A stretch of DNA of 64,000 nucleotides from the NCBI RefSeq assembly GCF_014163735.1, contig NZ_JACJDV010000004.1, positions 62,001 through 126,000 of the forward strand. Reading direction: 5' to 3'. Origin of the DNA: Shewanella sp. SR44-3. Lineage in GTDB: Bacteria > Pseudomonadota > Gammaproteobacteria > Enterobacterales > Shewanellaceae. Every line of letters begins with the position of its first letter. Positions within the stretch are counted from its first letter, which is position 1. Positions 46,121-55,332 of the stretch are shown piece after piece. A model generated the notes under the pieces. The model was not told the DNA's origin and did no database searches. It saw only the letters and a program-made list of their open reading frames with translations. Both the position numbers and the translations under genes were made by a program.

Positions 46121-46183
46121 TGTATTGGCACAATAAAGTTTGTACACTAATGCCACTTTAGAACAATAAAGTTTGTACACTAA
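46121..46183. repeat. Left end with two TnsB-type sites
   Basis: Tip TGTATTGGC, then site L1 (46130-46150) and site L2 (46163-46183), which are identical over 21 bases and 33 bases apart. L2 contains the stop codon of the second tniQ gene. No further copy was seen inside that gene. Confidence 0.88.
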
Positions 46184-47211
46184 ATGATAATTCTAATCCA
46201 ATTTTCATTCATATCGTCAGGTTTTGTATCTTGAATATAATCTTCATCTACCAAAGTTACCTGTTTATTCTCCTTAAAATGTTCATCGTGTTTTTTGATG
46301 TTCAGGTATCCAACGCTACCGCAACTATTAATATGAAAATAGAAATCTGAAGCCGATTTGAAAGTAGAAATGGCTAATGAGTAGAAAATTTTGGAATCTA
46401 ATGGTAGTGTAAAACTATTAACAATAGCTTTTATTTGCTTATGTAAATACTCATTATTCAAAGACTTATGTTGTTTCGCACACTTTTTTGTTAAAAAATC
46501 TAGTTGCTTTTTTTTTGATAAATGATTAACCCCACTCTTTTCAATAAAATCTAATATTAAACTTAAATTAACAGCCCTTGATAGATGAATAGGAGGATAC
46601 ATGAGTATTTCTGACATCCATTTAGCTGTACGCCGCTCAGAGAACGACGCTTTACAATATGCTTCAGTCCAAGTATTACAATGACATTCTGGACAACTCC
46701 CCGTAAATAATCCGACAAGAAAGTTTTTCGTTGCAAACCGGCTATTGATGCAATCACAGGAGTATTTACACAATTTTATATTATGTATGTGGCATGCTGT
46801 CACAAGTGGAGCTTGCCACAGCCTTAGTAACCAGCAAAATCCGTATTGTCTTAATTGATCAATAAAGCACTTGGGACAATAGAGTAGCTCAGCATATTGA
46901 AACAATTGTTTCTCAAGAGCGCAGCGTTGTTCTGAGTAACCATGAATAAGAACATCTATTAACTCAGTTTTTAAGCGGTAGTCGGATGTATATTTTAAAA
47001 GGGGATAAACAGTGTGCATCGATAGCACTTCCCCCATAGTTTTATTTTGTAAACCAGTAAACTCTACTTTTTTTGGAAAGTTGAGAGCCTTTCTATCGCC
47101 ACCTATGGTTTTGAGTAGACTATTGGTCACTTCAGAAGTAAATATAAACTCCTGACGAAGAGTAAAACCCGTTAAACTTTCCTCCTCATTAATTGTAAGA
47201 AAATTAAACAT
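46180..47211 (-). CDS. tniQ: Second TniQ-family protein
   Basis: A 343-residue TniQ-family target selector, shorter than TnsD. Residues about 112-143 hold the zinc motif CPKC...C-x2-H with the intervening QYGFCWLLRLWQAPLVTACHIHNIKL typical of TniQ, and a second Cys cluster follows at about 148-176. The C-terminal half is lysine-rich with no clear helix-turn-helix. It lies alone at the left end, transcribed outward, and its stop codon TAG lies in the TnsB-site repeat L2. Its base composition is more AT-rich than that of the other tns genes. It may support a second targeting mode, like TnsE of Tn7 in position but not in family. Confidence 0.82.
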   Translation of the reverse strand: MFNFLTINEEESLTGFTLRQEFIFTSEVTNSLLKTIGGDRKALNFPKKVEFTGLQNKTMGEVLSMHTVYPLLKYTSDYRLKTELIDVLIHGYSEQRCALEKQLFQYAELLYCPKCFIDQLRQYGFCWLLRLWQAPLVTACHIHNIKLCKYSCDCINSRFATKNFLVGLFTGSCPECHCNTWTEAYCKASFSERRTAKWMSEILMYPPIHLSRAVNLSLILDFIEKSGVNHLSKKKQLDFLTKKCAKQHKSLNNEYLHKQIKAIVNSFTLPLDSKIFYSLAISTFKSASDFYFHINSCGSVGYLNIKKHDEHFKENKQVTLVDEDYIQDTKPDDMNENWIRIII

Positions 47212-47234
47212 TTTTATGTTCTTAATACCTATCT

Positions 47235-48020
47235 TTACTCATTCAAATACAACTCCGCCATGCCATCTAAACGGCTTTTAACTTCTTGCCAATTAGGCAT
47301 TACACTTGAAAGTAAGCGCCAAAATTTTTCGCTATGGTTATGCTCAGCAATGTGGCAAAGCTCGTGCAAAATCACGTAGTCAATACACTCTTTGGGTGCT
47401 TTAATCAGATGAGGGTTAAGCATTAAATTACCTTTGGCAGAGCAACTCCCCCATTGCTTGGCCATAGACAGCACTCGAAAGCTAGGAATGCCTGTAACCC
47501 ACGTAGCTTGTGGAAGTAGTTCAGATAAGCGTTGATGAAAAGCCCGTTCGGCACGAACCTTATACCATTTTGATACTAACGTTTTGGTCAGGGCTTGCTT
47601 GTCTTCATTAAAGCGGTTCAACGTAACTAGCAATTTGCCTCGGGTCATTTTAACGTTTGAAACACCATCAGGGTCTTCAACCACTTTGAGTACATAACGC
47701 CGACCAAGATAAAACTGCATTTCACCACTCACATAATGTTTTGTCTGAACATGCTCAAGATGAGTTCGAAATTCGCATAATGCCGCATATATCCACTTAG
47801 CTCGTTTCATTACGGCTTCATGAATATCCTTTCTTTGCGCATCGTTTGGGGCGTTAACAACTACGTTGCAATCAGGATGGACTTTAATGGTAATTTTACG
47901 CTTCTTTTTTTCAATTCCTTGCCCATCTAGTTTACGAATAACCTCATAGGTAACCGCTTCATCACCATAAACAAAGCTATATTGCTCTTTAGTTTCTTCG
48001 CTAGCATTTACTGAAGCCAT
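47235..48020 (-). CDS. YgjP/SprT-like zinc metallopeptidase linked to type I RM
   Basis: A 261-residue protein of the YgjP-like (M48/DUF45) group. The C-terminal domain has WGSCSAKGNLMLNPHLIKAP and the zinc site ILHELCHIAEHNHSEKFW: HExxH plus a third His, so likely an active metallopeptidase. Such genes are often the last gene of type I restriction operons, where their role is unproved; turnover of restriction subunits is a guess. It overlaps the hsdR stop (TAATG) and is the last gene of the operon. Confidence 0.87.
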   Translation of the reverse strand: MASVNASEETKEQYSFVYGDEAVTYEVIRKLDGQGIEKKKRKITIKVHPDCNVVVNAPNDAQRKDIHEAVMKRAKWIYAALCEFRTHLEHVQTKHYVSGEMQFYLGRRYVLKVVEDPDGVSNVKMTRGKLLVTLNRFNEDKQALTKTLVSKWYKVRAERAFHQRLSELLPQATWVTGIPSFRVLSMAKQWGSCSAKGNLMLNPHLIKAPKECIDYVILHELCHIAEHNHSEKFWRLLSSVMPNWQEVKSRLDGMAELYLNE

Positions 48021-51000
48021 TAATGGTGACCTGCCACGCCCAAACGGGTAATTTGAATCACATCGGCAATCACTACTTTGGCGTTATCCATGCCTATGGT
48101 TTTAAATAGTACAGGAAGAAGTTTACGTTTAATTTGGTTTTCAATTTCTTGTGGGTTAATTGAAAACTCAGCAACGGCACCAGTAACAATTTCATCAATC
48201 AACATCGCACTGTTAAAGTATTCATCCTCGGTCAACGTATTAGCACTGGCTACATGCTTTAAAAACAGACCATAGTAGGCCTGCACATGACGCTTAATCT
48301 TAGGGTCAAGTTCACTAAATCGGTCAGCAGGAATGCCTTCGACTTTGCGCTCTTTCACTTGCTGTTCAAAATTAGCAAACAATAAGTATTGCTTTACTGG
48401 GGCATCAAACATCTCTTTAGTTTTATCAATCGCTTGTTTAAGCAAGTTGGAAAAGTATTCTTGAGCATAAGGATCGTCAGCGAGATCTTGTTCAATCATC
48501 TTGGTCACACGCCCAGTAATAGCATCCTTTTTGTTACGCGCTTCATCATCACTCATATCTTCGGGCTTATTATCCTTGCCCATATTGCCAACCAAGTAAG
48601 CGCCTTTCGACTCTTCAATTTGAACGCCACCAATATGCTTATCTAACATGGTACGTATGCTTGCGGCATAATCATCATACTTAACCGTTTCTTCAGCATC
48701 TTCACGCACTTGTACGCGTAATTCAGACATAAACTTCAATGTCTTTTTGTATAAATCGCGTTTGTCGTCAAAGCTTTTATCTTCAAAATAGCTCGCAGAC
48801 TGCAATGCCACTTTTAAACAATTAGCAAAAGTAGTAAGTGAAGCGTAAAAATCTTCACGTTTCTTCTGATTTGTATCAGTCAGTTGACCATCAATGGTGT
48901 CGATTTTAGGTGCTAATACTTGGCGTAACGCTTGGCCATCTTGCTTGTTCTGCACGCTATCAAAGGTTGCCCATAAATCGCTATATAAGCCAGGAAGCTT
49001 TTTATATTCGGTCTCCATGCGACTATATAGACCTTTAAGATCTTCAATATCAAAGCCACCTTGAGTACGCTCTGCTAAATCTTGATAATCGGCAATAGTG
49101 GCATCTAGTTCTTTTAAAATACCACGATAATCAATTAGGTAACCAAACTGCTTATTCTGGTGTAAGCGGTTCACACGTGCAATCGCTTGAATTAAGTTGT
49201 GTTGCTTTAGAGGCTTGTCGATGTAAAGCACGGTATTTTTGGGTTCATCAAAACCAGTTAATAGTTTATCAACCACAATCATCAGATCTGGGCCTTCATC
49301 TTTACTAAACTCACTGATGATATGTTTAGTGTAAGCTTTTTCATCATTGCCAAAGCTTGAATGAGTAATATTTTCCTTCCACCAGTTCTGAACGATATCT
49401 TTACTCTCACCATCAACCGTATCATGCCCCTCACGCGTATCAGGTGCCGACATAGCAACAACGGAGGTAACTTTACCAATCTTGTCTAACAGCTTCTTAT
49501 ATTGAATTGCAGAAGCTTTAGAGTCACAAGCAAGCTGGCCTTTTAGCCCTTGGCGCTTAAAGTTTTGGAAGTGGTCAGAAATATCATGGGCAATTAATTC
49601 AATGCGACCTTCGGTTTGATAAATTTGGCCTTTTTGAGAAAACTTTCTTTTAAGGTCTGTTCGTTGTTTATCAGATAACTTGTCGGTAATACGGTCAAAC
49701 CACGCATCAATCGCTTTATCGTTAGTACTTAAATCGGGTATCCGCTCTTCATAGAGTAATGGCGTAACCGTTTTATCTTCCACCGCTTGTTGCATGGTGT
49801 ATGAATGAATAATTTTACCGAACTTATTTTGGGTTTTATCATCTTGCAGCAGTGGCGTACCCGTAAAGCCAATATAGGCCGCTTTAGGTAAGGCTTGCTG
49901 CATACGAATATTGTTTTCACCGTTTTGACTGCGGTGGCCTTCATCCACTAACACAATGATATCTGGGCTGTCGTTATAACACTCCGGTAGCTCAATCGCC
50001 GTGCCAAACTTATTGATGATAGAGAAGATAATACGCTCGTTACCTTTACCAATCTGCTCTGCTAAACGGCGGCCCGTAGTTGCCATTGCGGACTTTTTAT
50101 CTTTATCAGATAACGCGCCACCTGATGCAAAAGTACGTGCAAGTTGATCTTCTAAATCCACACGGTCAGTGACCACAATCACGCGACATTTTGCTAGTGC
50201 GTCAAGCCATATCAAGGCTTTTGAGAGGAATACCATGGTAAATGATTTGCCAGATCCCGTAGTGTGCCAAATCACCCCACCATTACGTGCACCCTGTTTA
50301 TCAAAGGAGGTCACACGTTCAATCAAGGCTTTAATGCCAAACACTTGCTGATAACGAGCGACAATCTTGCCAGCTTTTTTATCGAACAGCGTATAAAGGC
50401 GTGTCATCTCTAAGAGGCGATCAGGGCGGAGCATCGAAACTAATAAACGGTCTTGATCCGTTACCACTAAATCACCGCCAGCAATCAGCGAAAGGTACTC
50501 ATCACGCACTTTAGCTGGGCGATGGTTAAATATTAAATCCAGTTTAGTTTGCGTTAGTGGGGCATTCTTCAAACGAGCAAATGTGCGTTCGCTAATCTCT
50601 TCCTCTTTCCACTTCGCCCAGAATTTAGCGCTGGTGCCACAAGTAGCATATAAGCCTTCATTGCCATTCACCGACATCACCAGTTGGCTATAAGCAAACA
50701 GGTGGGGAATTTCATCATTGGCCTGATTACGAATAGTTTGCGAAACACCTTCATGGATGGTTGGTTTACCCTCTGATGATGAATCAGGACGCTTTGCTTC
50801 AATCACCACCCAAGGCAAGCCATTTACAAAACAAACAATATCCGGAATACGCTTTCCTGTGCCGTGTGCATTTTCAACTTCCATCTCTTCGGTAAAATGA
50901 AATTGGTTATTATCTGGTGTTTGCCAATCAATTACTTGAATGGTCGGGTTAGCTTTTTTTCCGTCAATAAACTCCGTCACACCAATGCCATAAGTGAGTG

Positions 51001-51295
51001 CGTTATAGAGTTTTTCATTAGCCGCTTTTAACCCTTCATTCATCGCTGGGTTAGCCAGTTCATGCACTATTTTGTCGATAGCGGAATCAGAAAGCTTGTG
51101 GGTTTTTCCCATAAATGAATAGGTTTTGTGTTTCAGTACATCACGAAGGACATCAGGCAAGATAACTACGGTTCGGTTGCATCGCTTCATCAAGCACTTG
51201 CTTGGTGGTATGAATTCATAGCCAAGGTTAGTCAGCACAGTTAATGCTGGAATTTTAGAGCTAAATTCTTCTTTAAAATTAACTGGTGACATCAT
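48020..51295 (-). CDS. hsdR: Type I restriction enzyme R subunit
   Basis: The DNA-translocating and cutting subunit of a type I restriction enzyme. About 1091 residues. The N-terminal nuclease domain has D...ExK (IPDIVCF then VVIEAKRPD, around residues 152-170). Motor: Walker A WHTTGSGKSFTM near residue 345, the DEGH box VDEGHRSQNG, and helicase motif FTGTPL, then IARVNRLHQNK (motif VI). The C-terminal 200 residues would bind HsdM. I prefer the ATG at 51295 with GAGG upstream; a GTG at 51310 overlaps the KAP stop as GTGA and is also possible. Nothing is missing. Confidence 0.95.
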   Translation of the reverse strand: MMSPVNFKEEFSSKIPALTVLTNLGYEFIPPSKCLMKRCNRTVVILPDVLRDVLKHKTYSFMGKTHKLSDSAIDKIVHELANPAMNEGLKAANEKLYNALTYGIGVTEFIDGKKANPTIQVIDWQTPDNNQFHFTEEMEVENAHGTGKRIPDIVCFVNGLPWVVIEAKRPDSSSEGKPTIHEGVSQTIRNQANDEIPHLFAYSQLVMSVNGNEGLYATCGTSAKFWAKWKEEEISERTFARLKNAPLTQTKLDLIFNHRPAKVRDEYLSLIAGGDLVVTDQDRLLVSMLRPDRLLEMTRLYTLFDKKAGKIVARYQQVFGIKALIERVTSFDKQGARNGGVIWHTTGSGKSFTMVFLSKALIWLDALAKCRVIVVTDRVDLEDQLARTFASGGALSDKDKKSAMATTGRRLAEQIGKGNERIIFSIINKFGTAIELPECYNDSPDIIVLVDEGHRSQNGENNIRMQQALPKAAYIGFTGTPLLQDDKTQNKFGKIIHSYTMQQAVEDKTVTPLLYEERIPDLSTNDKAIDAWFDRITDKLSDKQRTDLKRKFSQKGQIYQTEGRIELIAHDISDHFQNFKRQGLKGQLACDSKASAIQYKKLLDKIGKVTSVVAMSAPDTREGHDTVDGESKDIVQNWWKENITHSSFGNDEKAYTKHIISEFSKDEGPDLMIVVDKLLTGFDEPKNTVLYIDKPLKQHNLIQAIARVNRLHQNKQFGYLIDYRGILKELDATIADYQDLAERTQGGFDIEDLKGLYSRMETEYKKLPGLYSDLWATFDSVQNKQDGQALRQVLAPKIDTIDGQLTDTNQKKREDFYASLTTFANCLKVALQSASYFEDKSFDDKRDLYKKTLKFMSELRVQVREDAEETVKYDDYAASIRTMLDKHIGGVQIEESKGAYLVGNMGKDNKPEDMSDDEARNKKDAITGRVTKMIEQDLADDPYAQEYFSNLLKQAIDKTKEMFDAPVKQYLLFANFEQQVKERKVEGIPADRFSELDPKIKRHVQAYYGLFLKHVASANTLTEDEYFNSAMLIDEIVTGAVAEFSINPQEIENQIKRKLLPVLFKTIGMDNAKVVIADVIQITRLGVAGHH

Positions 51296-51306
51296 TAGGT
51301 CGATCC

Positions 51307-52650
51307 TCACTCAAAAGACATCAGATTTGCCGTTTCGATAATCTGATTTATGGCCTCATTCTGGTCAGGAGTATCACCCATAAAACTATTGTTGATATAT
51401 TTTTGCCAATAGGCCTCTTGCTCTTTGCTTGGGTTGTATTTCTCTGTGTTTTTATTGCAATCTTTCACCAGGATAACCATTATCACCTCCCAAACTTTTG
51501 GTATCCCCCTCCCATCAAGTACTGGAATATCTTTTACTCCTAAAAATTCACTCAATAAATTAGCGTCAACAACGCCTTTTTTAAGCTCTGATAATAGTTC
51601 TGGTCGGAAGCATACAAGCATGACACCAATTAATCGTAACAGCATATACCCAAGATACTGACGATCTATAAATCTATCTGAATTTGATAAGCTTTGTGCA
51701 ATCTGAATATGTAAAATTAGAGTTTCCACTTCCCTGAGAGAAAGAGAGTGGTATTGAATCAAATACTCAATTGCTTGTCCAAATGCAGGATTTTGTATGC
51801 AATCATCAGGCAAACACTTTTTTTCTCGTGCGAGTGTAAAAAAATGCTTTCTAGCGGCTATTACTGGTGAATGTATGTTTCTATCGGAAAGAGAAGATAA
51901 CTCAAACCTGAATTTGATAAACTTGTCTAAGTAGCGCTGTGCATCAACAGCATGACCATAACAATGATTAACCGAGGCTTTTAATTGCTGGGTGTTGGTA
52001 ATTAGCACAAAGCTAACCCCTTTAACATCAAAGGTATGCTTTATAACCTCAAGCATTTCAATTGCAAAGTTTGGTCTGCATCGATCAAGTTCATCAACGA
52101 ACAATATAATCGGTTTTGTAGAAGCAATGTCTGAAAGTGCAGTTTGTAATGCTTTTAAATTTTGTTCAGCTTTAACATGATCTTTTAATATAGATTCAAC
52201 AGTCGCATCAATCGCCTTATCCGCAGCACCTTGAATTTCTTTATCAAAACCATCAGCTACATCCGCAAAATCTTGTTTTAATGTATGTGATACAACTGCT
52301 TTTGCTACTGCTTTAAAACCATAACGTACCGCAGGCAAGGCTTTTTTCATGAAACTTTTTTGGCTGTCCTCATCGGGCAAAACTTTAATGACTTCAGCAA
52401 GTACTGTCATTAAAGGCTCATCAGCATGGTCGGCTTTAAAGGCATCAATATAAATTAAGTGATGTGTATCATCCCCGCGCATCAGATTTATGAGCTTATG
52501 ACAAAACTCTGTTTTACCCGTCCCCCAACTACCATCAATAACCATTGGAGAAACATTGATGTCGGCTTGTAATAACGTAATCACTTTTTTAGCAATGCTC
52601 TCACGCTTAAACTCATCACGTTCTTTAAATGTTAATGCTTTAATGTCCAT
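51307..52650 (-). CDS. KAP-family P-loop NTPase inside the type I RM operon
   Basis: A 447-residue STAND-like KAP P-loop ATPase: Walker A IDGSWGTGKTEF (residues about 38-49), Walker B PIILFVDELDRCRP near residue 195. The strong membrane helices often inserted in KAP proteins are not evident. It lies between hsdS and hsdR with gaps of four bases or overlap, so it is in the operon and translationally coupled. Its contribution to restriction is unknown; KAP proteins occur in several phage-defence loci. It may add abortive response or control of the enzyme. Confidence 0.85.
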   Translation of the reverse strand: MDIKALTFKERDEFKRESIAKKVITLLQADINVSPMVIDGSWGTGKTEFCHKLINLMRGDDTHHLIYIDAFKADHADEPLMTVLAEVIKVLPDEDSQKSFMKKALPAVRYGFKAVAKAVVSHTLKQDFADVADGFDKEIQGAADKAIDATVESILKDHVKAEQNLKALQTALSDIASTKPIILFVDELDRCRPNFAIEMLEVIKHTFDVKGVSFVLITNTQQLKASVNHCYGHAVDAQRYLDKFIKFRFELSSLSDRNIHSPVIAARKHFFTLAREKKCLPDDCIQNPAFGQAIEYLIQYHSLSLREVETLILHIQIAQSLSNSDRFIDRQYLGYMLLRLIGVMLVCFRPELLSELKKGVVDANLLSEFLGVKDIPVLDGRGIPKVWEVIMVILVKDCNKNTEKYNPSKEQEAYWQKYINNSFMGDTPDQNEAINQIIETANLMSFE

Positions 52651-52654
52651 ATTG

Positions 52655-53815
52655 TTACACCGTTTCCATTAAATCGACTTTGACGCGGCGTTTACCTGTG
52701 AGTAGCTGCTGCATCAATGCCTTTTTCTCTTGTTTGAGGTGGGCGAGTTTGCTTTCTAATAGCTCGATCTCTTTGTCGGCAGCAGTGAGGACTGAGGCGA
52801 TTTTTTGTTGTTCTTCCATAGAAGGTAATAACACGCTTATTTTAGAAAATTGTTCGTACCATAAATAAACTCTTACACTACCTTCCCCATATCGACAGTA
52901 ATCAAATTTGGTTTTTTCAGTGGATAGCCATTGAAAGAAAAACTCAGAATGTACTTTAGGCTTAAGCTTAAAGCAGACGTATAGTGAACTTATGATGCCT
53001 ATATCACCATTGAATCTAGCTATAGATCCCACATTAATCCTCGCTGGATTATATGCAAAATCTCCATTTTCAACGATCTTGTATGTTGACCTATTCTCAC
53101 TCGCAACTTCTTTTGAAAAGTGCTCGTCTTGTTTAACAAAACCGGAGTTATTTGTAACAGAGTACACTCGAATATTTTCAGATGACTTATTTTTATTGGA
53201 AAATTTAATTGTTATCTCGCCAACTCTTAGATCTTCCCACTTCCCTTCAAACGCCTTACCTGTTTCAGGGTTGAGCAAACGCTTCTTACCCGTCAAAAGC
53301 TGCTGCATCAGGGATTTTTTCTGCTGTTTGCTGGTTGCAATCAGCTTTTCAGTTGTACTGATCGCCTTATCCCACGTTGAAAGGATTTTGGCGATTTTTT
53401 GTTGTTCTGGGAGTGGGGGCAATGGCAGTTTTACTGCATAGATAGGCTTTTGTGAGACAAGTGGCTGTCCCCCCTTATTTCTAAGCCTAGATAAGTCAAA
53501 CTTTTTAAGCTTGCTAACCAAATACTCTTTGTCAATTTCAGAAGAGACCGTCTTGGTATACAAGGCGTTATCAGTAATCCAACATGCTTTATTGATATAT
53601 CGTGTTACACCACAATATTCGCCTACTCGCCCAATTAAAATTACAGAATCAGAAGAGTTTTTTTGACTAGAGTACCCCATGATGTTGTTTCCACCATAGA
53701 CAGGGTATGGTGAATCATCGGAAAACTCTTTTTGCAAATCAGTAGGTTTCGTATCACCGCTACCAAGCGTTAAAACATCACCTAATTTAACTAAACTCCA
53801 ACCATTAGGCACCAT
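52655..53815 (-). CDS. hsdS: Type I restriction-modification specificity subunit
   Basis: A 386-residue S subunit with two target-recognition domains (about 1-130 and 185-330). Each is followed by a related conserved helix: LPEQQKIAKILSTWDKAI...SLMQQLLTGKKRL and MEEQQKIASVLTAADKEI...ALMQQLLTGKRRV. The repeats also appear in DNA near 52,700 and 53,300. Each TRD recognises one half of a split DNA target, which cannot be predicted here. It overlaps hsdM by 11 bases and leads to the KAP gene four bases later. Confidence 0.95.
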   Translation of the reverse strand: MVPNGWSLVKLGDVLTLGSGDTKPTDLQKEFSDDSPYPVYGGNNIMGYSSQKNSSDSVILIGRVGEYCGVTRYINKACWITDNALYTKTVSSEIDKEYLVSKLKKFDLSRLRNKGGQPLVSQKPIYAVKLPLPPLPEQQKIAKILSTWDKAISTTEKLIATSKQQKKSLMQQLLTGKKRLLNPETGKAFEGKWEDLRVGEITIKFSNKNKSSENIRVYSVTNNSGFVKQDEHFSKEVASENRSTYKIVENGDFAYNPARINVGSIARFNGDIGIISSLYVCFKLKPKVHSEFFFQWLSTEKTKFDYCRYGEGSVRVYLWYEQFSKISVLLPSMEEQQKIASVLTAADKEIELLESKLAHLKQEKKALMQQLLTGKRRVKVDLMETV

Positions 53816-55322
53816 AACCCAGCTCCTCTAAATAACCCGCCATTTCAGCCTCTAGTTCACCTAACTCAGTTTGTAGTGTTAAACGCTCACTACGAACAGC
53901 AACTAAGTCAATTTCCGCTTCCTCTTCAAAGGTGTCTATATAACGGGGGATATTAAGGTTGTAGTCATTCTCGGCAATCTCTTGTGTTGTCGCTAAATAT
54001 GAGTATTTATCCGTCGTTTCACGTGCTTTGTAGGTATCAACAATCTTCTGAATATTTTCAGTGGTGAGTTGGTTTTGGTTTTTACCCGATTTAAACTCAC
54101 GCGAAGCATCAATAAACAACACTTTGTTGTCTGATTTTTGTTTTTTGAACAGTAAAATAGCTGCAGGAATACCCGTACCAAAGAACAGTTTTTCAGGTAA
54201 ACCAATCACGGTATCAAGTAGGTTTTCATCAATCAGTTGCTTACGAATTGCGCCTTCGGTTGAAGCGCGGAATAACACGCCATGGGGGACAACCACGCCC
54301 ATACGGCCTGTTTGCGGTTTAAGGGTTTCAATCATGTGTGAGATAAAGGCGTAATCACCTTTGGTTTTAGGTGGTACACCACGGCGGAAACGACCAAAGT
54401 GGTCATCGGCGGCGTTTTCATGCCCCCATTTATCCAACGAGAAAGGCGGATTAGCGGTTACTACGTCAAAGTGTAATAAACCGCCTTCTTTGTCCTGTAG
54501 CTTAGGGTTACGAATGGTATCGCCCCATTCAATGCGGTGGTTATCTTCACCGTGTAGGAACATATTCATTTTAGCCAGTGACCACGTAGAGCCAATCGCT
54601 TCTTGGCCAAATAGCGCATATTGCTTAGAGCCATTGAAGTTTTTTTGTATTTGTTTGCCACACTTCATTAATAGCGAACCCGATCCACAGGCTGGGTCAC
54701 AAATGGTATCGCCCTCTTGTGGTTCAAGGATGATAGAAAGTAAATCTGACACTTCAGGTGGGGTATAAAACTCGCCTGCCGATTTACCACTGCCCGCCGC
54801 AAAATGTTTAATCAGGTATTCATAGGCATTACCAATCACATCTAACGAACCCACACGGCTAGGGCGCAGGTTAAGGGTTGGTTTACCAAAGTCTTCCATT
54901 AGGTGACGTAGAATATCGTTTTTCTGTTTTTCATCACCGAGTTTATCGGTATTAAAACTGATGTCTTGAAACACGTTTTTCAGCTTGGTGCCGTTGGCTT
55001 CTTCAATTGCATGCAATGCTTGGTCGATACGTGAGCCATTACCTGCGGTATTACGCAGTTCGTATAAGTCCCAGAAGGTTGCTCCTGCTGGAATTTTGAA
55101 AGACTGGCTTTCCATCATCGCCGCAATTAGTTCAGGCTCATCACCGTGTTCTATTTTCAGTTGTTCTGCTTTATCTTGGTGTACATCAGAAATGTATTTT
55201 AAGAACAGCATGGTTAAAACAAAATCTTTATAAATTGATGGGTCTACTGTGCCACGGAAAGTGTCACAGGCTCCCCATACCGCGTTATTTATGTCATTTT
55301 GGTTTATTAATGTATTTGGCAT
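53805..55322 (-). CDS. hsdM: Type I restriction-modification methyltransferase subunit
   Basis: The adenine-N6 methyltransferase subunit, 505 residues. AdoMet motif DPACGSGSLLMKC at about residue 210 and catalytic NPPFSLDKWG at about 285. The N-terminal helical domain (LWGACDTFRG-like start, LLFLKYISDVHQDK) binds HsdS. Together with HsdS it makes the methylase that protects the host; with HsdR it forms the restriction complex. It starts ten bases after the end of the half-HsdS gene. Confidence 0.96.
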   Translation of the reverse strand: MPNTLINQNDINNAVWGACDTFRGTVDPSIYKDFVLTMLFLKYISDVHQDKAEQLKIEHGDEPELIAAMMESQSFKIPAGATFWDLYELRNTAGNGSRIDQALHAIEEANGTKLKNVFQDISFNTDKLGDEKQKNDILRHLMEDFGKPTLNLRPSRVGSLDVIGNAYEYLIKHFAAGSGKSAGEFYTPPEVSDLLSIILEPQEGDTICDPACGSGSLLMKCGKQIQKNFNGSKQYALFGQEAIGSTWSLAKMNMFLHGEDNHRIEWGDTIRNPKLQDKEGGLLHFDVVTANPPFSLDKWGHENAADDHFGRFRRGVPPKTKGDYAFISHMIETLKPQTGRMGVVVPHGVLFRASTEGAIRKQLIDENLLDTVIGLPEKLFFGTGIPAAILLFKKQKSDNKVLFIDASREFKSGKNQNQLTTENIQKIVDTYKARETTDKYSYLATTQEIAENDYNLNIPRYIDTFEEEAEIDLVAVRSERLTLQTELGELEAEMAGYLEELGYGA

Positions 55323-55332
55323 GATCTTTCTC

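Noticed and set aside
52700..53330. Direct DNA repeats (CTGCTGCATCA...) in hsdS as recombination or phase-variation sites
   Set aside because: They are explained by the duplicated conserved helices of any HsdS; no invertase gene or inverted partner copy is present.
54361..54768. Long plus-strand frames across hsdM, hutU and tnsC
   Set aside because: They lie wholly antisense to intact, motif-bearing genes and have no ribosome-binding sites.
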